NCBI GenBank assembly: GCA_029718625.1
Contig: CM056379.1
Coordinates: forward strand, 65,747,626-65,811,625
Reading direction: 5' to 3'
Source of the DNA: Synaphobranchus kaupii
Taxonomy: Eukaryota > Chordata > Actinopteri > Anguilliformes > Synaphobranchidae
DNA: 64,000 nt
Shown here piece by piece: positions 11,301 to 22,539 of the stretch. Position 1 is the first letter of the stretch. Every line of letters starts with the position of its first letter. Under the pieces are notes generated by a model. The model saw nothing but the letters and a program-made list of their open reading frames with translations, did no database searches and was not told the origin of the DNA. A program made the translations under genes and the position numbers.

Positions 11301-11822
11301 AGTTTTATTTCCTACCGGTCAACACGCACCACAGTATGGGTCATCCTCGCCGAGAGGGTGAGCTGCTAGGAGACTGAATAGCAAATTAACCACCACTACA
11401 GGGTGGACACCACGTCCACCATACATATGGTGCATGTCCGCTGCCCATTCTCTTTTTGCTTCCTCGAAATTGAGTGAGACTTGAATGTTTGCTTTCGTCT
11501 GGATCTACACAATTGCAGCTCCTCTTTGCCCTCTCCCACTGCTGACCGGGGGCCTCTTAAAAAGAAGTATGCTACCCAAGGCTCTTTCTTCAGTTTTACT
11601 ACTGCTATATAGTTTAACTTTCAGCAACTGTGGCGTTGTATTTTGCAATTTAATCTTACTGAGTGATGTGTGTGCGCATTTCGAGTAAGGTTACTCAAAT
11701 AGTTTGTTTAAACAAAGAGTTTGTTTACTGTGGTTATTTAGGCAGTTCATTGCAGTTTCCTTTTTGAAATTATATAAGTGTTACGACTGATATCTTTCCA
11801 GTTATAATAACCTATATTGAGT
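11301..11822. other. Non-coding stretch
   Basis: No element identified. There is a small palindromic cluster at 11400-11430 (GGGTGGACACCACGTCCACC). The open frame at 11485-11688 shows no recognisable motif and is probably chance. Confidence 0.35.
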
Positions 11823-11826
11823 TTAA

Positions 11827-12644
11827 CCCCTTGGCGCAGATGGTAAATTTGGTCTATTTAGGGGTGCTCTGTTTAAGGCTTTATAACTCCAGGTGTAAGC
11901 ATCACAGAAACTTGGATAATGGCGTAAATGAAAAAAGACAGTTGTACCATTTAAAATAATAACTTGGATTTGTTTATTCATAATTTAGGCCAAAATAAAG
12001 TGCCACAAATGCAAAGAAATCTTGAATGCAAAAATCTGAGGGTTATATGCAGAACTACTAAAGATCTATGATGCAAAATGTAAGCAGTGTACCCTGGTGT
12101 CCCTTAGTGTCTCCAAATCTATCAAAATTGGCTAAAATGTGCATTGCTGTAAATCATAAAATAATCATACATTTCACTACAAATCAACCATTTTGACTCA
12201 TTTAACTCACCTTTTCATCATTTTCACATGGGAATTATTTTGGTCTTGATGAGGGGGTATCTAGGTGTCCAAAAACCTATCCAACGCCTCTCCAAAAAGT
12301 ATTAAAAAGCTTTTTGTCCATTATAAAGCATATACATTTTCCCTTACGATCACTTAATGGATGAAAACATTGATGTTGCACACAGTTTCAGTTCAGTGTT
12401 TGATGCCTAATGTGTCCTTTTTTCACCAGAGCCCCATTAGCCAGCACAGTTATTCATCAAAATAAGCATTTTGAAGGATAATAAAAAAGAATGCTGCTGT
12501 AACTTTTAGCTGCAAGAAGACAATGTGCTGTTACCACCTCCTACGGCATGGACGAGGGGTTGGATTTTAGGAGGCATAAAAAATTTATGTTGAAAGGTGA
12601 AAAAAATAAATAAAATGCAAACAACTATTTGCATGCTCAGTCCT
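11827..12644 (-). mobile_element. piggyBac element 3' flank with candidate TIR
   Basis: Directly after TTAA (11823-11826) the sequence reads CCCCTTGGCGCAGATGG, the shape expected for a piggyBac terminal repeat (TTAA target, C-rich start). The interval to the transposase stop codon would be its 3' non-coding part. A matching terminus on the far side was not found after 29400. TTAA GGGCGAG at 29549-29555 (minus) is only a weak candidate. Confidence 0.5.
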
Positions 12645-14248
12645 TCACTGTGTCTGGCTCCTCTGGAGGTCATGCCACTTAGTGAAGCAGATCCGGTCTG
12701 CCACCATGCAGAGCTGGACATCACAAGATCTGCACTTGTAAATTGTTTTATTGCGCATATTCCTGCTGAGGCAGAGCACGCAGAGCCTCCTTCCCTTGGA
12801 GGCCTTGTGACGGGCATCAGAGGAGCTCACGTCTGTGACTGCTACAGGGAAACAACCCTGTGGCCTCCTCTCTACTGCCACCTCCTGTGACTGGGGAGCC
12901 GCTGTCGCCACCTCCTCATCTTCCTCCCGCTCTGTGCTGCCATCCTTGCCCACATCAGCCAGCTGCGTGCAGAGGGCCTCCCTGAACTTTTTCTGGGTCA
13001 GGGGATTGTGCTGTTTCTCCTTAGCCAGTTCCTTATGAATGATGAAGCTGTTCACCACTGCGATGTCCACAAATTGGAGGAACAGCCTCTGGTACCATTG
13101 TGAGGTCTTCTGTGAGACGCTGTAATATTTGATGAGGGCGTCTGACAGGTCAACACCCCCCATGTACCGGTTGTATTGAAGGACTGGCTCCGGGACTGAA
13201 ATGGCCCGCCGCAACCAGGTGCCATCAGGGTTCTTGAGACACCCCTGTGTTGTCCTCCCACCGTATGCTTTGTGAATGGAGGAGCACATGGTGACATCCC
13301 TAGTGTCCCTCCACTTTACATACAGTAGGGCACCATCCCTGATCCAGTGCATGTCCCCTCGCACAGCAGACTTGGGAAGAGCGTTCACCTCAGTCCTGGG
13401 AAAACCAATCCTGTTCTCCCTGATGGTGCCGCAGTCGCCGTAGTGGATCTGATAGAGCTGCCTGAAGAGCGCCGCACTGGTGTAGAAGTTATCTACATAG
13501 ATGTTGTAACCCGTTCCAAAGTACGGCACCCGAATCAAGTTCATGACAGCGTCATAGCTCAGACCATTTCCACTAGGAGTGAGAGCTTTTCCCTGGTAGA
13601 TATTGAAGTCACATGTGTAGCCAGTCTTGCTGTCAGCCAGGATGAACAGCTTGAAGCCCCACTTTGTTGGTTTATCCTTCATATACTGCTTCATCCTGTG
13701 CTGCGCCTTCGTGGCTACCATGCGCTCATCAATGGTAAGGTTCAGATGCGGATGGTAAAATGCCCTGTATGCTGTAAGGATCTGGTCCTGCAGCGGCTTT
13801 ACTCTGAACAATCCATCATAACCAGCTTGGCCCCTCAGCTGGTCATTGAGGATGTCTGCTGCTGGATCGCTCATGTGAAGGCAGGCATTGATGGCATCAT
13901 ACCGGTAACCCGGCATCACACTCACTGGAAAGGGAAGGTTGTGAAGCCGGTCTGTCCTCCACAGGTCCCGAATGGAATGGGGCCTTATCAGACCCTGGTA
14001 TATGACAATGGACAAGTAATGCAGCATGTCCTGTGAATCCACATCTAGCCACTGCTTCTGGGTCCCCTGAAGTTTCTTGCGCTATCCATTGTTGTTTGTA
14101 TTGTGGCAAAGAACTGTAATGGCCTCCTTGCTAAAGAACAGCTGGAACAGTTCCAAGGGGCTGTATTCTTTTAGGACATCAAGCTGAACTCCAGGGGTCC
14201 TCTGTGGGCAGAAGGGGAACTGATGAGGCTCCACATCCTCAACACTTA
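12645..14248 (-). pseudogene. piggyBac transposase, exon 2 main part
   Basis: DDE_Tnp_1_7-type piggyBac transposase of the PGBD4 kind. The 465-residue frame 14042-12645 has the three acidic catalytic positions in their usual settings: NLTIDERMV (Asp 105), YNIYVDNFYTS (Asp 184) and YMGGVDLSD (Asp 298). A Cys/His-rich C-terminal finger follows (CVLCLSR, YKCRSCDVQLC). Upstream the same frame continues through CPQRTPGVQLDVLKEYSPLE and meets one in-frame TAG at 14082-14084; it then runs to the MITE junction at 14248. Apart from that stop and the insertions the frame is clean. The ATG at 14040-14042 is internal, not the true start. Confidence 0.88.
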
Positions 14249-15213
14249 CAGTGGTGTTAAAAAAAATAGCAGTACAACATCAGTAACCTGATGAACCACT
14301 GTTATTAGTAGTAGTGATATTTCTGCATGGCAAATAATTTACTTGTAGATGTAGTAGTGTAATAGAAAAACAACAGACCCAACTGTCATGACATGCATGC
14401 TGCTTGTTCTGAGTAATTGACTCATTCATTGAAAGGGGCGTGTTCAAAATAATAGCAGTGTGGAGTTTAATTAGAGAATTCATTCATTCCGTGAAAAAAA
14501 ACAGGTCAAACAGGTATTCCACAGGTAAACAGGTGATGCCATCATGATTATGTATAAAAGGATATCAAAAGACTCCAGGTACTCTTAGAAGCAATACTAT
14601 AACCTCTCTGCATTTGAATGGATCGCTATGGGAATTGGGGGGTGGGACTAGATTAAGCTGTAAATTACACGGGAATAGTATGGAACACATGGTTGGCTAA
14701 ATGGCTGTAAGTCAACAAGGGTCTGAGGTATCAAACAAGCCTTAAACCATCACTCTGCTGCCAGAAATACAGTAGATATGGATGGATAACTGACTTTTTC
14801 TCCTGACTTATTTGCATGGAGTTCAATAGGAAAATTTGTCAGGAGAAACAACTCTTCAAGTGATCCCATCCATATCTAGTGCATATCTGGCAGCAGAGTC
14901 TCAGGAGTCTTTTGATATCATTTTATACAGAATCATGATGGCATCACCTGTTTACCTGTGGAATACCTCACAGAATGAATGAATTCTCTAATTAAACTCC
15001 ACACTGCTATTATTTTGAACACGCCCCTTTCAATGAATGAGTCAATTACTCAGAACAAGCAGCGTGCATGTCATGACAGTTGGGTCTGTTGTTTTTCTAT
15101 TACACTACTACATCTACAAGTAAATTATTTGCCATGCAGAAATATCACTACTACTAATAACAGTGGTTCATCAGGTTACTGATGTTGTACTGCTATTTTT
15201 TTGAACACCACTG
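14249..15213. mobile_element. TA-flanked MITE with ~320-bp TIRs inside piggyBac exon
   Basis: Starts CAGTGGTGTTAAAAAAAATA and ends with the complement (TTTTTTTGAACACCACTG). It is flanked by TA on both sides (14247-14248, 15214-15215), the Tc1/mariner signature. Arms 14249-14590 and 14893-15213 are inverted copies; each therefore gives the same spurious 67-residue frame (14280-14483 minus, 14979-15182 plus). Removing the element and one TA restores the piggyBac reading frame across the site. The centre (14592-14890) is the module also found in another MITE family at 33950, 38728 and 49895. Confidence 0.9.
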
Positions 15214-15532
15214 TATGTCGTGCCATTCATCCTGAAGCTCAGTGGCTCTCCTTTTGGCTCCACTTGTTCCTGTTGAAGTCCTGCAGGGATGAGCAGGAGT
15301 TGGAATAGCAGCAGCAGCAGTGACTGAACCTCTACAGGGATGTGCAGCAGACAAAGCAGCAGGGGCGGCAGCAGCAGAGGCAGCCCTGCGGGCACAAGTG
15401 ACTGGGGGAGAGGAGACAGCACAAGCAGAGGCAGCCTTGCGGGCACGAGTGGCAGGAGAGGAAGGAGCAGTAGAGGGCACTGCTGGAGCGACAGTCGGAG
15501 TGGCAGATGTGGAGGGTCGAGCATCTTCATCC
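15214..15532 (-). pseudogene. piggyBac transposase, exon 2 start
   Basis: Frame beginning DEDARPSTSATPTVAPAVPS after a splice acceptor (TTTTTGCAG, boundary at 15532/15533). It encodes a low-complexity Ala/Pro/Ser-rich linker with repeated TRARKAAS/TCARRAAS units, then SGAKRRATELQDEWHD up to the MITE at 15213. Acidic or low-complexity N-termini ahead of the DDE domain are usual in piggyBac proteins. The phase fits exon 1: the donor leaves GT and this exon supplies G, giving a Val codon. Confidence 0.75.
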
Positions 15533-16276
15533 CTGCAAAAATATAGTGAAATGTTATAGGAACAAATGAATACCAACAAATTACATAATGCAAAAGCATT
15601 ATAACACACTGTGGTACACACAGCTAAACATGTAATCATTCACTCTTGTACTTCAATAAACACTTTCTTCTGTATGCTACAGCATGTTATCTTTTGTTGC
15701 ATGCTCTAGGATGACATTACTCTGTAGTGTATTTCACAACTGTTGCAATTTTTCTTTTACATTCATCTTGCACACATCAGGACACAGTAAATTTGAATGA
15801 ATATTTTCCATTCCCTAAGTGAAAAGCATCACCCATGGAGATACTAATACCCCATAGTCTACTAATGCATAATGCACAACAAGATTACGATACAATAAAA
15901 TAATATTCCATCATCAGGAAAACATTGGCAATGTTCTAGCTTCACGGCAAATCGAGGCATCAAATATAACGCACGACTGAGCAACCAAACACACTACAGT
16001 ATGTGAAATGTGCTCATTAGAGAACAGGGTTAAAATACTCAATTTTATTGCGAGTGTTATGAATTCTAACAAAGCAGGCCCCACGAGCCACTACGCTAAC
16101 TATAACACTGAACGAACATATATTATCAATACAAATATGTTCAGCATTATTAGCAGGCTAACAGTGGTCTATTACGACCGATGCGAATACAAAAATAACG
16201 AAAATATAGCACAAGGTAATGACGGAGTGGAAAAACAAATGTATATAATGGAAATATTACAAGCAGTAATACTTAC
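15533..16276 (-). other. piggyBac intron 1 (744 bp)
   Basis: Minus-strand donor ACGT/GTAAGT at 16277/16276 and acceptor TTTGCAG/G at 15533/15532. It is AT-rich with stops in all frames. The splice prediction rests on consensus sites and preserved phase. Confidence 0.65.
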
Positions 16277-16409
16277 ACGTCGAGGAGGATATCTTCCCCA
16301 TGTTGATAGGCATCCTCTTCGATAGAATCTATGCTACCCGGATTAGAAGAATCACCGTCGCTCTCCTCTTCTGACCCACTTCCAAAATACACGTCGGCAA
16401 AGGAAAGTT
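16277..16409 (-). pseudogene. piggyBac transposase, exon 1 (3' piece)
   Basis: Encodes the acidic segment LSFADVYFGSGSEEESDGDS, then SIDSIEEDAYQHGEDILLDV, ending at a GTAAGT donor. The upstream part of the frame (reading MAVMQRKGCKL...) is not piggyBac: it is the 3' end of the inserted LINE. The true start lies beyond the LINE at 29398-29400. The last 12 bases (16398-16409, CAAAGGAAAGTT) are the LINE target duplication. Confidence 0.78.
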
Positions 16410-16497
16410 CTTCTTCTTCTTCTTTGGTGTTTAACGGCAGCTTGCATCCTTTGCGTTGCATTACTGCCATCTTCTGGACAAAAAAAAACTCTTTTTG

Positions 16498-18038
16498 TCA
16501 GATTCTTCCCATCAGTCCTGTTCTCTTTAGAAATGTGCTCAAATACTTCCTGCCTTGTCCACTTCCACCACACTCCAGAATGTATTTTAAACCTGCTCCT
16601 GTTAGTCCTGCTCTTTCCATTCCATCCATCATGTCCTTTCTTTCGGTGACATATTTCCGGCAGTTAAGAAGAACGTGCTCTACTGTTTCTGGTAACTGAC
16701 ACTGTTCACAAAGCCCATTTGGATGTTTCCCTATAATGTTGAGAGTCCCGTTCAAGTTACTATGTCCTATTCTAAGTCTGGTCATCACTACCTCCGCTTT
16801 TCTATTTCCTCCTCTGTTTCTCTCCCTACCCACTCTTTTTTGTATTGCATGTAGGTGTCGTCCTCTTATCTCCTGATCCCAGTACTGCTGCCACTCTTTA
16901 TTGATTTCCTTCCATGCTATACTCTTTCCTTCTGCTTTAGAAAGTTTAATTGCAGTGTCTATGTTTTCTTTTCTAACAGCTTGTTTGGCTAATTTGTCCA
17001 CTTTCTCATTACCCTTAATACCCATGTGTGCAGGAACCCAAATTAATGTGACCACAGTGCCTTGTTTTACCACTCGTGAATGAATTTCCATTATTTCAAA
17101 TAATAGGTCCTGGCGATTACTGGATGTACCTAGCTTTAGACTGTACAGAGCTGCTGCTGAATCACTGCAAATGAGGGCTCTGTTAGGTTTGGCTTGTTCA
17201 ATCCACTCTAAAGCCATCCATATGGCATACAACTCAACTGTGTATACACTTAAAAAGTTTGACGTCCGTTTGCATACTTCTGTTCTACTATTAGGAACTG
17301 CAACAGCAGAACCAGTGTTGTCTGTTATTGGATCTTTTGATCCGTCCGTAAACACCTGTACATACTCTGTGTATTTACTTTCTGTATACAAATAAAACTC
17401 ATTAACTAAATCTGCATTTTCCCTCCTTGCCTTAATGTGCAGCAACTATGATCCCCTAGATCTATGATTAATGGTTCAAGTATCCACACAGGGAGTCTAG
17501 GCCTATACACTGTCAGGCAGAACCTCATTCCATACACTCCCAGATCTCTTGCTGCTCCATCCCCTGTCCAGCCAAAACTTGTTTTAACTGTTCCCTCTCT
17601 TTCCCAGCAGGCCTGTAGCACTCTTTTTGTTGGATGATTATCTCCGTGCCCTCTCAAATTCATCCAATAATTTACAGTGAGCTGTTTCCTGCGTAAACCC
17701 AGTGGCATTTCTCCTGCTTCTACTTGAAGGGCACACACAGGTGATGTTCTCACTGCTCCTATGCATAATCTAAGGGCCTGGGCCTGGATCACATCTAACC
17801 CTCCAAGCACAGTTTTTGCTGCAGATCCATACACCACACTCCCATAGTCCAGCCTTGATCTAATTAGTGCTACATAAATATACTTCAAGGATGCTACATC
17901 CGCTCCCCAGTCCAACCCCACAAGGCATCTCATCACATTTAAAACCTTTTTGCATTTATCCACAATACTTTTAATGTGTTCCCTCCATGTTAATCTAGAG
18001 TCAAAATATACTCCTAAGAATCTAAATGACTCAACTAT
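16498..18038 (-). pseudogene. I-LINE ORF2, RT end and RNase H
   Basis: Two frames. The first (from the retroviral junction to 17406) is the RT thumb/connection, with FRFLGVYFDSRLTWREHI. The second (17445-16498) holds a complete RNase H domain with all four acidic positions: VFTDGSKD (Asp), YTVELYAIW (Glu), ICSDSAAAL (Asp) and GNEKVDKLA (Asp). A Cys-rich CEQCQLPETVEHVLLNC tail then ends with TGA at 16498-16500. A frameshift lies between 17406 and 17445. RNase H removes the RNA strand during cDNA synthesis, and its presence separates this clade from CR1/L2. Confidence 0.88.
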
Positions 18039-18659
18039 TGTGGAAGTAAGCCATAGGCCCAAGAAAGCCTCATATGCAAATATATAAATAATTAAATAAT
18101 ACAGTCAAGATCTAGTGGAAAAGTACTGAGATGGGGGGTTGTGAGAGGGTGCAGGATAGTTCTCTGTCAGCAAGGACGAGGGCATCTAGCACACCAGTCA
18201 AAACAGGAATGTTTTCCTCCTGTGTTCCATAACAAAGCAGGAGTTGTACTTATAGATCGTGCTGACCAAACAGGTGAGAGGAGAGTTCACAAACAATTTT
18301 ATTTGATAGATCAAGAGTGCCCCCAAGCGCATAGGGTAAGAACAGGTCATATAACATATTAATGTTTTGCCTAATTTGTTACTGGATAAAATAAGATATT
18401 ATGAAAAGGTGTTACCGCATATCATTGGTGTATTAGCAACGTAAAGGAGGAGTTATGATATTGTAAAAACTAATGTTTGTTATTGTTCGGGGAATTCTGA
18501 ATAGGTTTGTGGTTTTCCCATGTTGAATCAACGTTTGACCATTTAATAAAAGATTATACTTCTGCTATTTCCTTCATCTTTATCTTGAGAATTCTTCCAC
18601 TCGAAAAACCCATCTCAAATTGAACTTAAAAAGGAGGGAGTCAAAGGCTTCCCTCCGCA
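18039..18659 (+). repeat. 5' LTR
   Basis: Begins TGTGGAAGTAAG and ends TCCGCA. The polyadenylation signal AATAAA is at 18545-18550. The 73-residue frame at 18141-18362 recurs unchanged in the 3' LTR (25185-25406) but is just LTR sequence. The next bases, TTTGGCGAGCCAGCAAGG (18660-18677), occupy the primer-binding position; I could not name the tRNA. Confidence 0.9.
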
Positions 18660-18982
18660 TTTGGCGAGCCAGCAAGGACTCCAAGATCCCGGGGGGGATA
18701 CAGGAGGGAACCAACGGCGTGCGGTGTTTTTCTTCAAGTTAGAGACCGGTCAATAGTGAGAGGTAAGCAGACACCTTTTTTTTTTAAAGTCTGCAGAGAG
18801 GAATTACCCGCACTCCGTTGGCCCCAAGTGTGGTCCTACACCGGTGACGGAGCTCCAGTGGGTGAGTGGATTAATTGATTATATTGATTATAAAAACAAA
18901 ATAGAGAGGATAAATAGGTAGAAAAATTATTGTGATGAAGTAGAAATAAGCAGAAGTGACTCTGAGTGTCAAGATCTCTGAG

Positions 18983-19225
18983 TGTGATGTTTTGTGGGGC
19001 TTGGAGCTCAGATATTTTGTGATGTTTTGTGGGGCTTGGAGCTCAGATGTTTTGTTTGTGGGGCTTGGAGCTCAGATGTTTTGTTTGTGGGGCTTGGAGC
19101 TCAGATGTTTTGTTTGTGGGGCTTGGAGCTCAGATGTTTTGTTTGTGGGGCTTGGAGCTCAGATATTTTGTGATATTTTGTGGGGCTTGGAGCTCAGATA
19201 TTTTGTGATTTGGGGGCTTGGAGCT
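18983..19225 (+). repeat. Tandem repeat in retroviral leader
   Basis: About eight copies of a 29-35-base unit containing GGGGCTTGGAGCTCAGATNTT, separated by TTGTTTGTG or TTGTGATGTTTTGTG. The central copies are near-perfect at 29-30 bases. They read through in one frame (18956-19231), but this is probably incidental. The location is between the primer site and gag, where packaging signals normally lie. Confidence 0.85.
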
Positions 19226-20520
19226 CTATGACAACACTGTGGGGGAGTACTGAACTCCAAGTTAGTTACCCAAAAACTCTGAGCAACTCTTGAGCAATAT
19301 AGAGCAATTCCGGATTGTGGGTCGCGTAGAGGTTGTGTGTAAAGGGACGCCTTTCCCTTCAAATTCCGCCAACGGTGAATAGAGTGAAGCAGTTGAAAGA
19401 TACTGCCACTGCTATATTATGGTAGGGACAACTAGGGAAACAGTTTTGTGAGAAAATAATCTTTCTAAAAAGAAAAAAAAAAACTATTTTTTAAAAGTTA
19501 TGTTGTGTGGCCAAATAATTTACTGTTGTTAATAATACTATAGTTATAATTTTTTGTAAATAGTACTATATGTATATACATATATCTCAATTAATCAAAT
19601 TAGAACAAATAGATCCATTGCACGGGTTGTACAATCAAACTGAATATAATCGATTAAACAATACTGTAACAGGAGAACAATAGAAAAAAGATAAGGTGTG
19701 CTAACATTATATGATAATTTGTTGTATTTTGGATATGCTGTATATAATGCTGAAGGAAATTATGTAAATAACAGGGTTTTACTTAGATAGATAGTACTCC
19801 ACTAGAAAAGTGGAAATATTATGTGTCTGTTATTGTGTATGTTATTGTGGGAAAAGATACAGTGGGAGAATAATTAACATGAGAACAGTTATATGGAGTA
19901 AAATCTCTGTGCTGCCATTCAGGGATTGATAAATCCCTACCCAAGGTCACAGAAACAGGAGAAACATTTGAAATATGTTTAGACTGGTGGGCAGACGGAG
20001 CCGTTTGGCTGGAGTGTACCCCAGTGAGGGAATTGAGAACTGAAGAGGTAGAAGGGGAAGTTGAGCAGGGGCATTCAGGGGGAGGAGCCACACGAGTCAC
20101 AGTTACTAAGTGGGAACTAACAGGATTAAAGGTAAAGGCGTGGCTACCAAGAACAGAGTGGTCCCCTGAATTATAATAATAATAATAAATCAATTAAGAA
20201 TAAATTAATTAATTATAAATTAAGAAACTAAATCAATTAAGAAACAAAACCAATTAAGCCAAAAATCAATTAAGAAAAAATCAATTAAGAAAAAATATTA
20301 TTTTTTGTTTATTATTTTATTTTATTTTATTTTATTTTATTTTATTTTATTTTATTTTATTTTATTTTTATTTTTTATCTTTTATTTTAGTTTGTTTTAG
20401 TTTCACTTTCAGTTAACTAGAATAAGCTTGCATGGGCTAAAGAAAAATAAAGATTTGAAAACGCGGAAGGGCGAGACTTTAAAGACACCTCTCTCCTGCA
20501 TGAGTGAATTATTTCAAACT
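19226..20520 (+). other. Retroviral leader, AT-rich, with TTTTA microsatellite
   Basis: A moderately long open stretch near 19905-20175 (Trp-rich, LDWWADGAVWLEC) could be a decayed gag start, but no start codon or family match was found. AATCAATTAAGAAA words (20185-20290) and a (TTTTA)n tract at about 20298-20375 follow. Confidence 0.45.
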
Positions 20521-20527
20521 ATGAGAC

Positions 20528-22441
20528 TTGAAATATGACTATGAGAAGACTATGAAAAAATGGGAAAAGTGGACAAGAGGTGGTCCCTTGGTATGGCCTA
20601 AGGAAGGTATTTTTGGACTTCAATACCTGCCATCAGTGGAAGCAAATGGAGCTACAGGCCTGTATCCCCTATTGAACAGCACTGGGGAACAAGAAGATTT
20701 GAGCCAGAGGCCTGAGACTACTGTGAGGATGAGACCAGAGTTGGTGAAAGTGAAAGGGACCCTGGAAGTAGAAGGTAATTTGGAAACCGTTTTAATAAGA
20801 TCAAAAGTTACAGCAGCAGGCCCAGAGGAAGGAGAATCAGAGACAGCCCAGAGTGACAGCCGAGGAAACGAGGGAAATCCCGCAAATAGCACACCATTCC
20901 CACGCCTCCACACACCTCATGACGGGCCAGAGAATCAGAGAATGACAAGTTGCCAGAAAGAAACAGTTAAGTCGTCGGGGGCACGTGAATCTGAAAGGAG
21001 CAGCAAGCTAGGATGTGCCACCAGATATCAACAGGCAATGGAAGAAGCAGAGGGAGGTGAGAAGTGAGAAGATGTGAGAATGTGAGAAGTGAGAAGAAGG
21101 TGTGAGAATGTGAGAAGAAGAAATGTGAGAAGAAGAAACGAAACCGAAAGGAGAAGCAAGAAGAGCTGGAAGAGACCCAAGGAGAGGAGAATATGACATC
21201 AAAGGAAAAGTGAAACTAAGGTCAATTGCCATTCCCAAAGATGAATCAAGCTCCTCTAATAGTGAAGAATCAGATGAAAGTGCAATAAGGAAGAAAAAGA
21301 AAGTGACAAAGGAAATGTTGAAACAAACCCTAGAGGAGGTGAAGAAAGCAGAACAAGCATTCCTGCGTGAAGGAGGGTACTCGCAGCAACGAGTTCAAGA
21401 ATTGAAGCAGGTCTACGATATCAGTAGTGATATCCAGAACAGTGCCAGCAAAATCCTCAGGAAGAGCGGCAGAAGAAGGAGAGCACCTGCTCAATACAAT
21501 CCAGGGGAAGAAGGAGACGAAGAGGATGAAGAAACCTTCCTGGCCCCATTGCAAGTCCTACCCCAACCAGGGAGACAACAGCCACTCACTAAGTACACCC
21601 CATGGTCATCAATGGACCTGGAAAACATGGTTAAGGATTTACCAAAAATAACAGATGGAGAAGGGCCATGGATAAGCGAGGGTAGAGATGAGGACGACTC
21701 ACCTGCCCCTGTGCATGGGAGATGTTAAGAAGATATGTGATCCATGATTTTATCAACAGAATGCAGGAGACATGGAAAACAAACATGGGACAGACATTTG
21801 ATGCATCACAAGGAACATCGACAATGTTCTTTCACATGTTGTGTAAACGAACCAGTAATAAAGGCCCTAAGCAAGGGGGCTTCCCCAGGAGAATTGGGAT
21901 AAACAAAGAGCCCATCTTGTCCACCACATGAAGCTGCACAGAGAAAGTATGAAGACCTCAGAAGGGCAGAATAAATCCCTAAAGAACAAATTGTTACTTC
22001 TCCAGATAGCCGACAGGGAGAGAGAAGATCCGGGAATTCAAATTCAAGCAGCAATGATAAACCAGCAGATACAGGAACCCCCCCTCACAACAAGTCCAAG
22101 GAGGACAGGGCCCATCCATCGAATGGGCTGGACCAAATTTCCAAAGGCCATGGACGAACCAGGGCCAGTGGCAGCAAAAAGACTGCTGGAGATGCGGAAA
22201 GATGGGACACTGGGCCAGGAACTGTCACAGAGGAAGAGGAAGAGGATTCCAATCAAGAGGCCACATGAACCAAGGAACAAACCCTGGGTGGTGGCCATCG
22301 TACCCGCCAATGCCATCATATCAAGGACCCGAGAACCAGATAGCGATGATCCCACAGCAAAACATGTATGAGCAGCCACAGCAGCCACAGCAGCCACAAC
22401 AGCCACAACAGCCACAACAACAATGGGGAATGAGTCCCTAA
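20528..22441 (+). pseudogene. Retroviral gag relic
   Basis: Several broken frames. 20528-21067 is a hydrophilic matrix/p12-like part without diagnostic motif. A purine-rich AGAAGTGAGAA repeat (21055-21150) breaks the frame. 21210-21728 ends with YTPWSSMDLENMVKDLPKI, resembling the start of a gammaretroviral-type capsid. 21722-21931 has FINRMQETWKTNMGQTFDAS, a later capsid block. A nucleocapsid zinc knuckle CWRCGKMGHWARNC (C-x2-C-x4-H-x4-C) is at 22184-22225, followed by an Arg/Gly tail and a Pro-Gln-Gln repeat (22371-22425). Deletions and shifts separate the pieces. Confidence 0.75.
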
Positions 22442-22539
22442 CAGAATCCCCTTCAATAGGGATGCCTTGAGAATCCTACACCCCTAGGAGCAGAGGGAGA
22501 GTGTGAAGCAAAGGAAATGCTATCTATAACATCCAGCTG

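Noticed and set aside
13347..14036. 229-residue plus-strand frame
   Set aside because: Antisense of the piggyBac catalytic domain; no family resemblance.
14280..15182. Two nearly identical 67-residue frames in opposite orientation
   Set aside because: They are translations of the inverted arms of one MITE.
15320..15559. Ala/Gly-rich plus-strand frames
   Set aside because: Antisense shadows of the low-complexity piggyBac linker.
16273..16470. Apparent 65-residue acidic protein starting MAVMQRKG
   Set aside because: The first third is LINE 3' end with its GAA tail; the rest is piggyBac exon 1. The fused frame is accidental.
18141..18362. 73-residue frame, repeated at 25185-25406
   Set aside because: It lies wholly inside the two LTRs; identity reflects LTR identity, not a gene.
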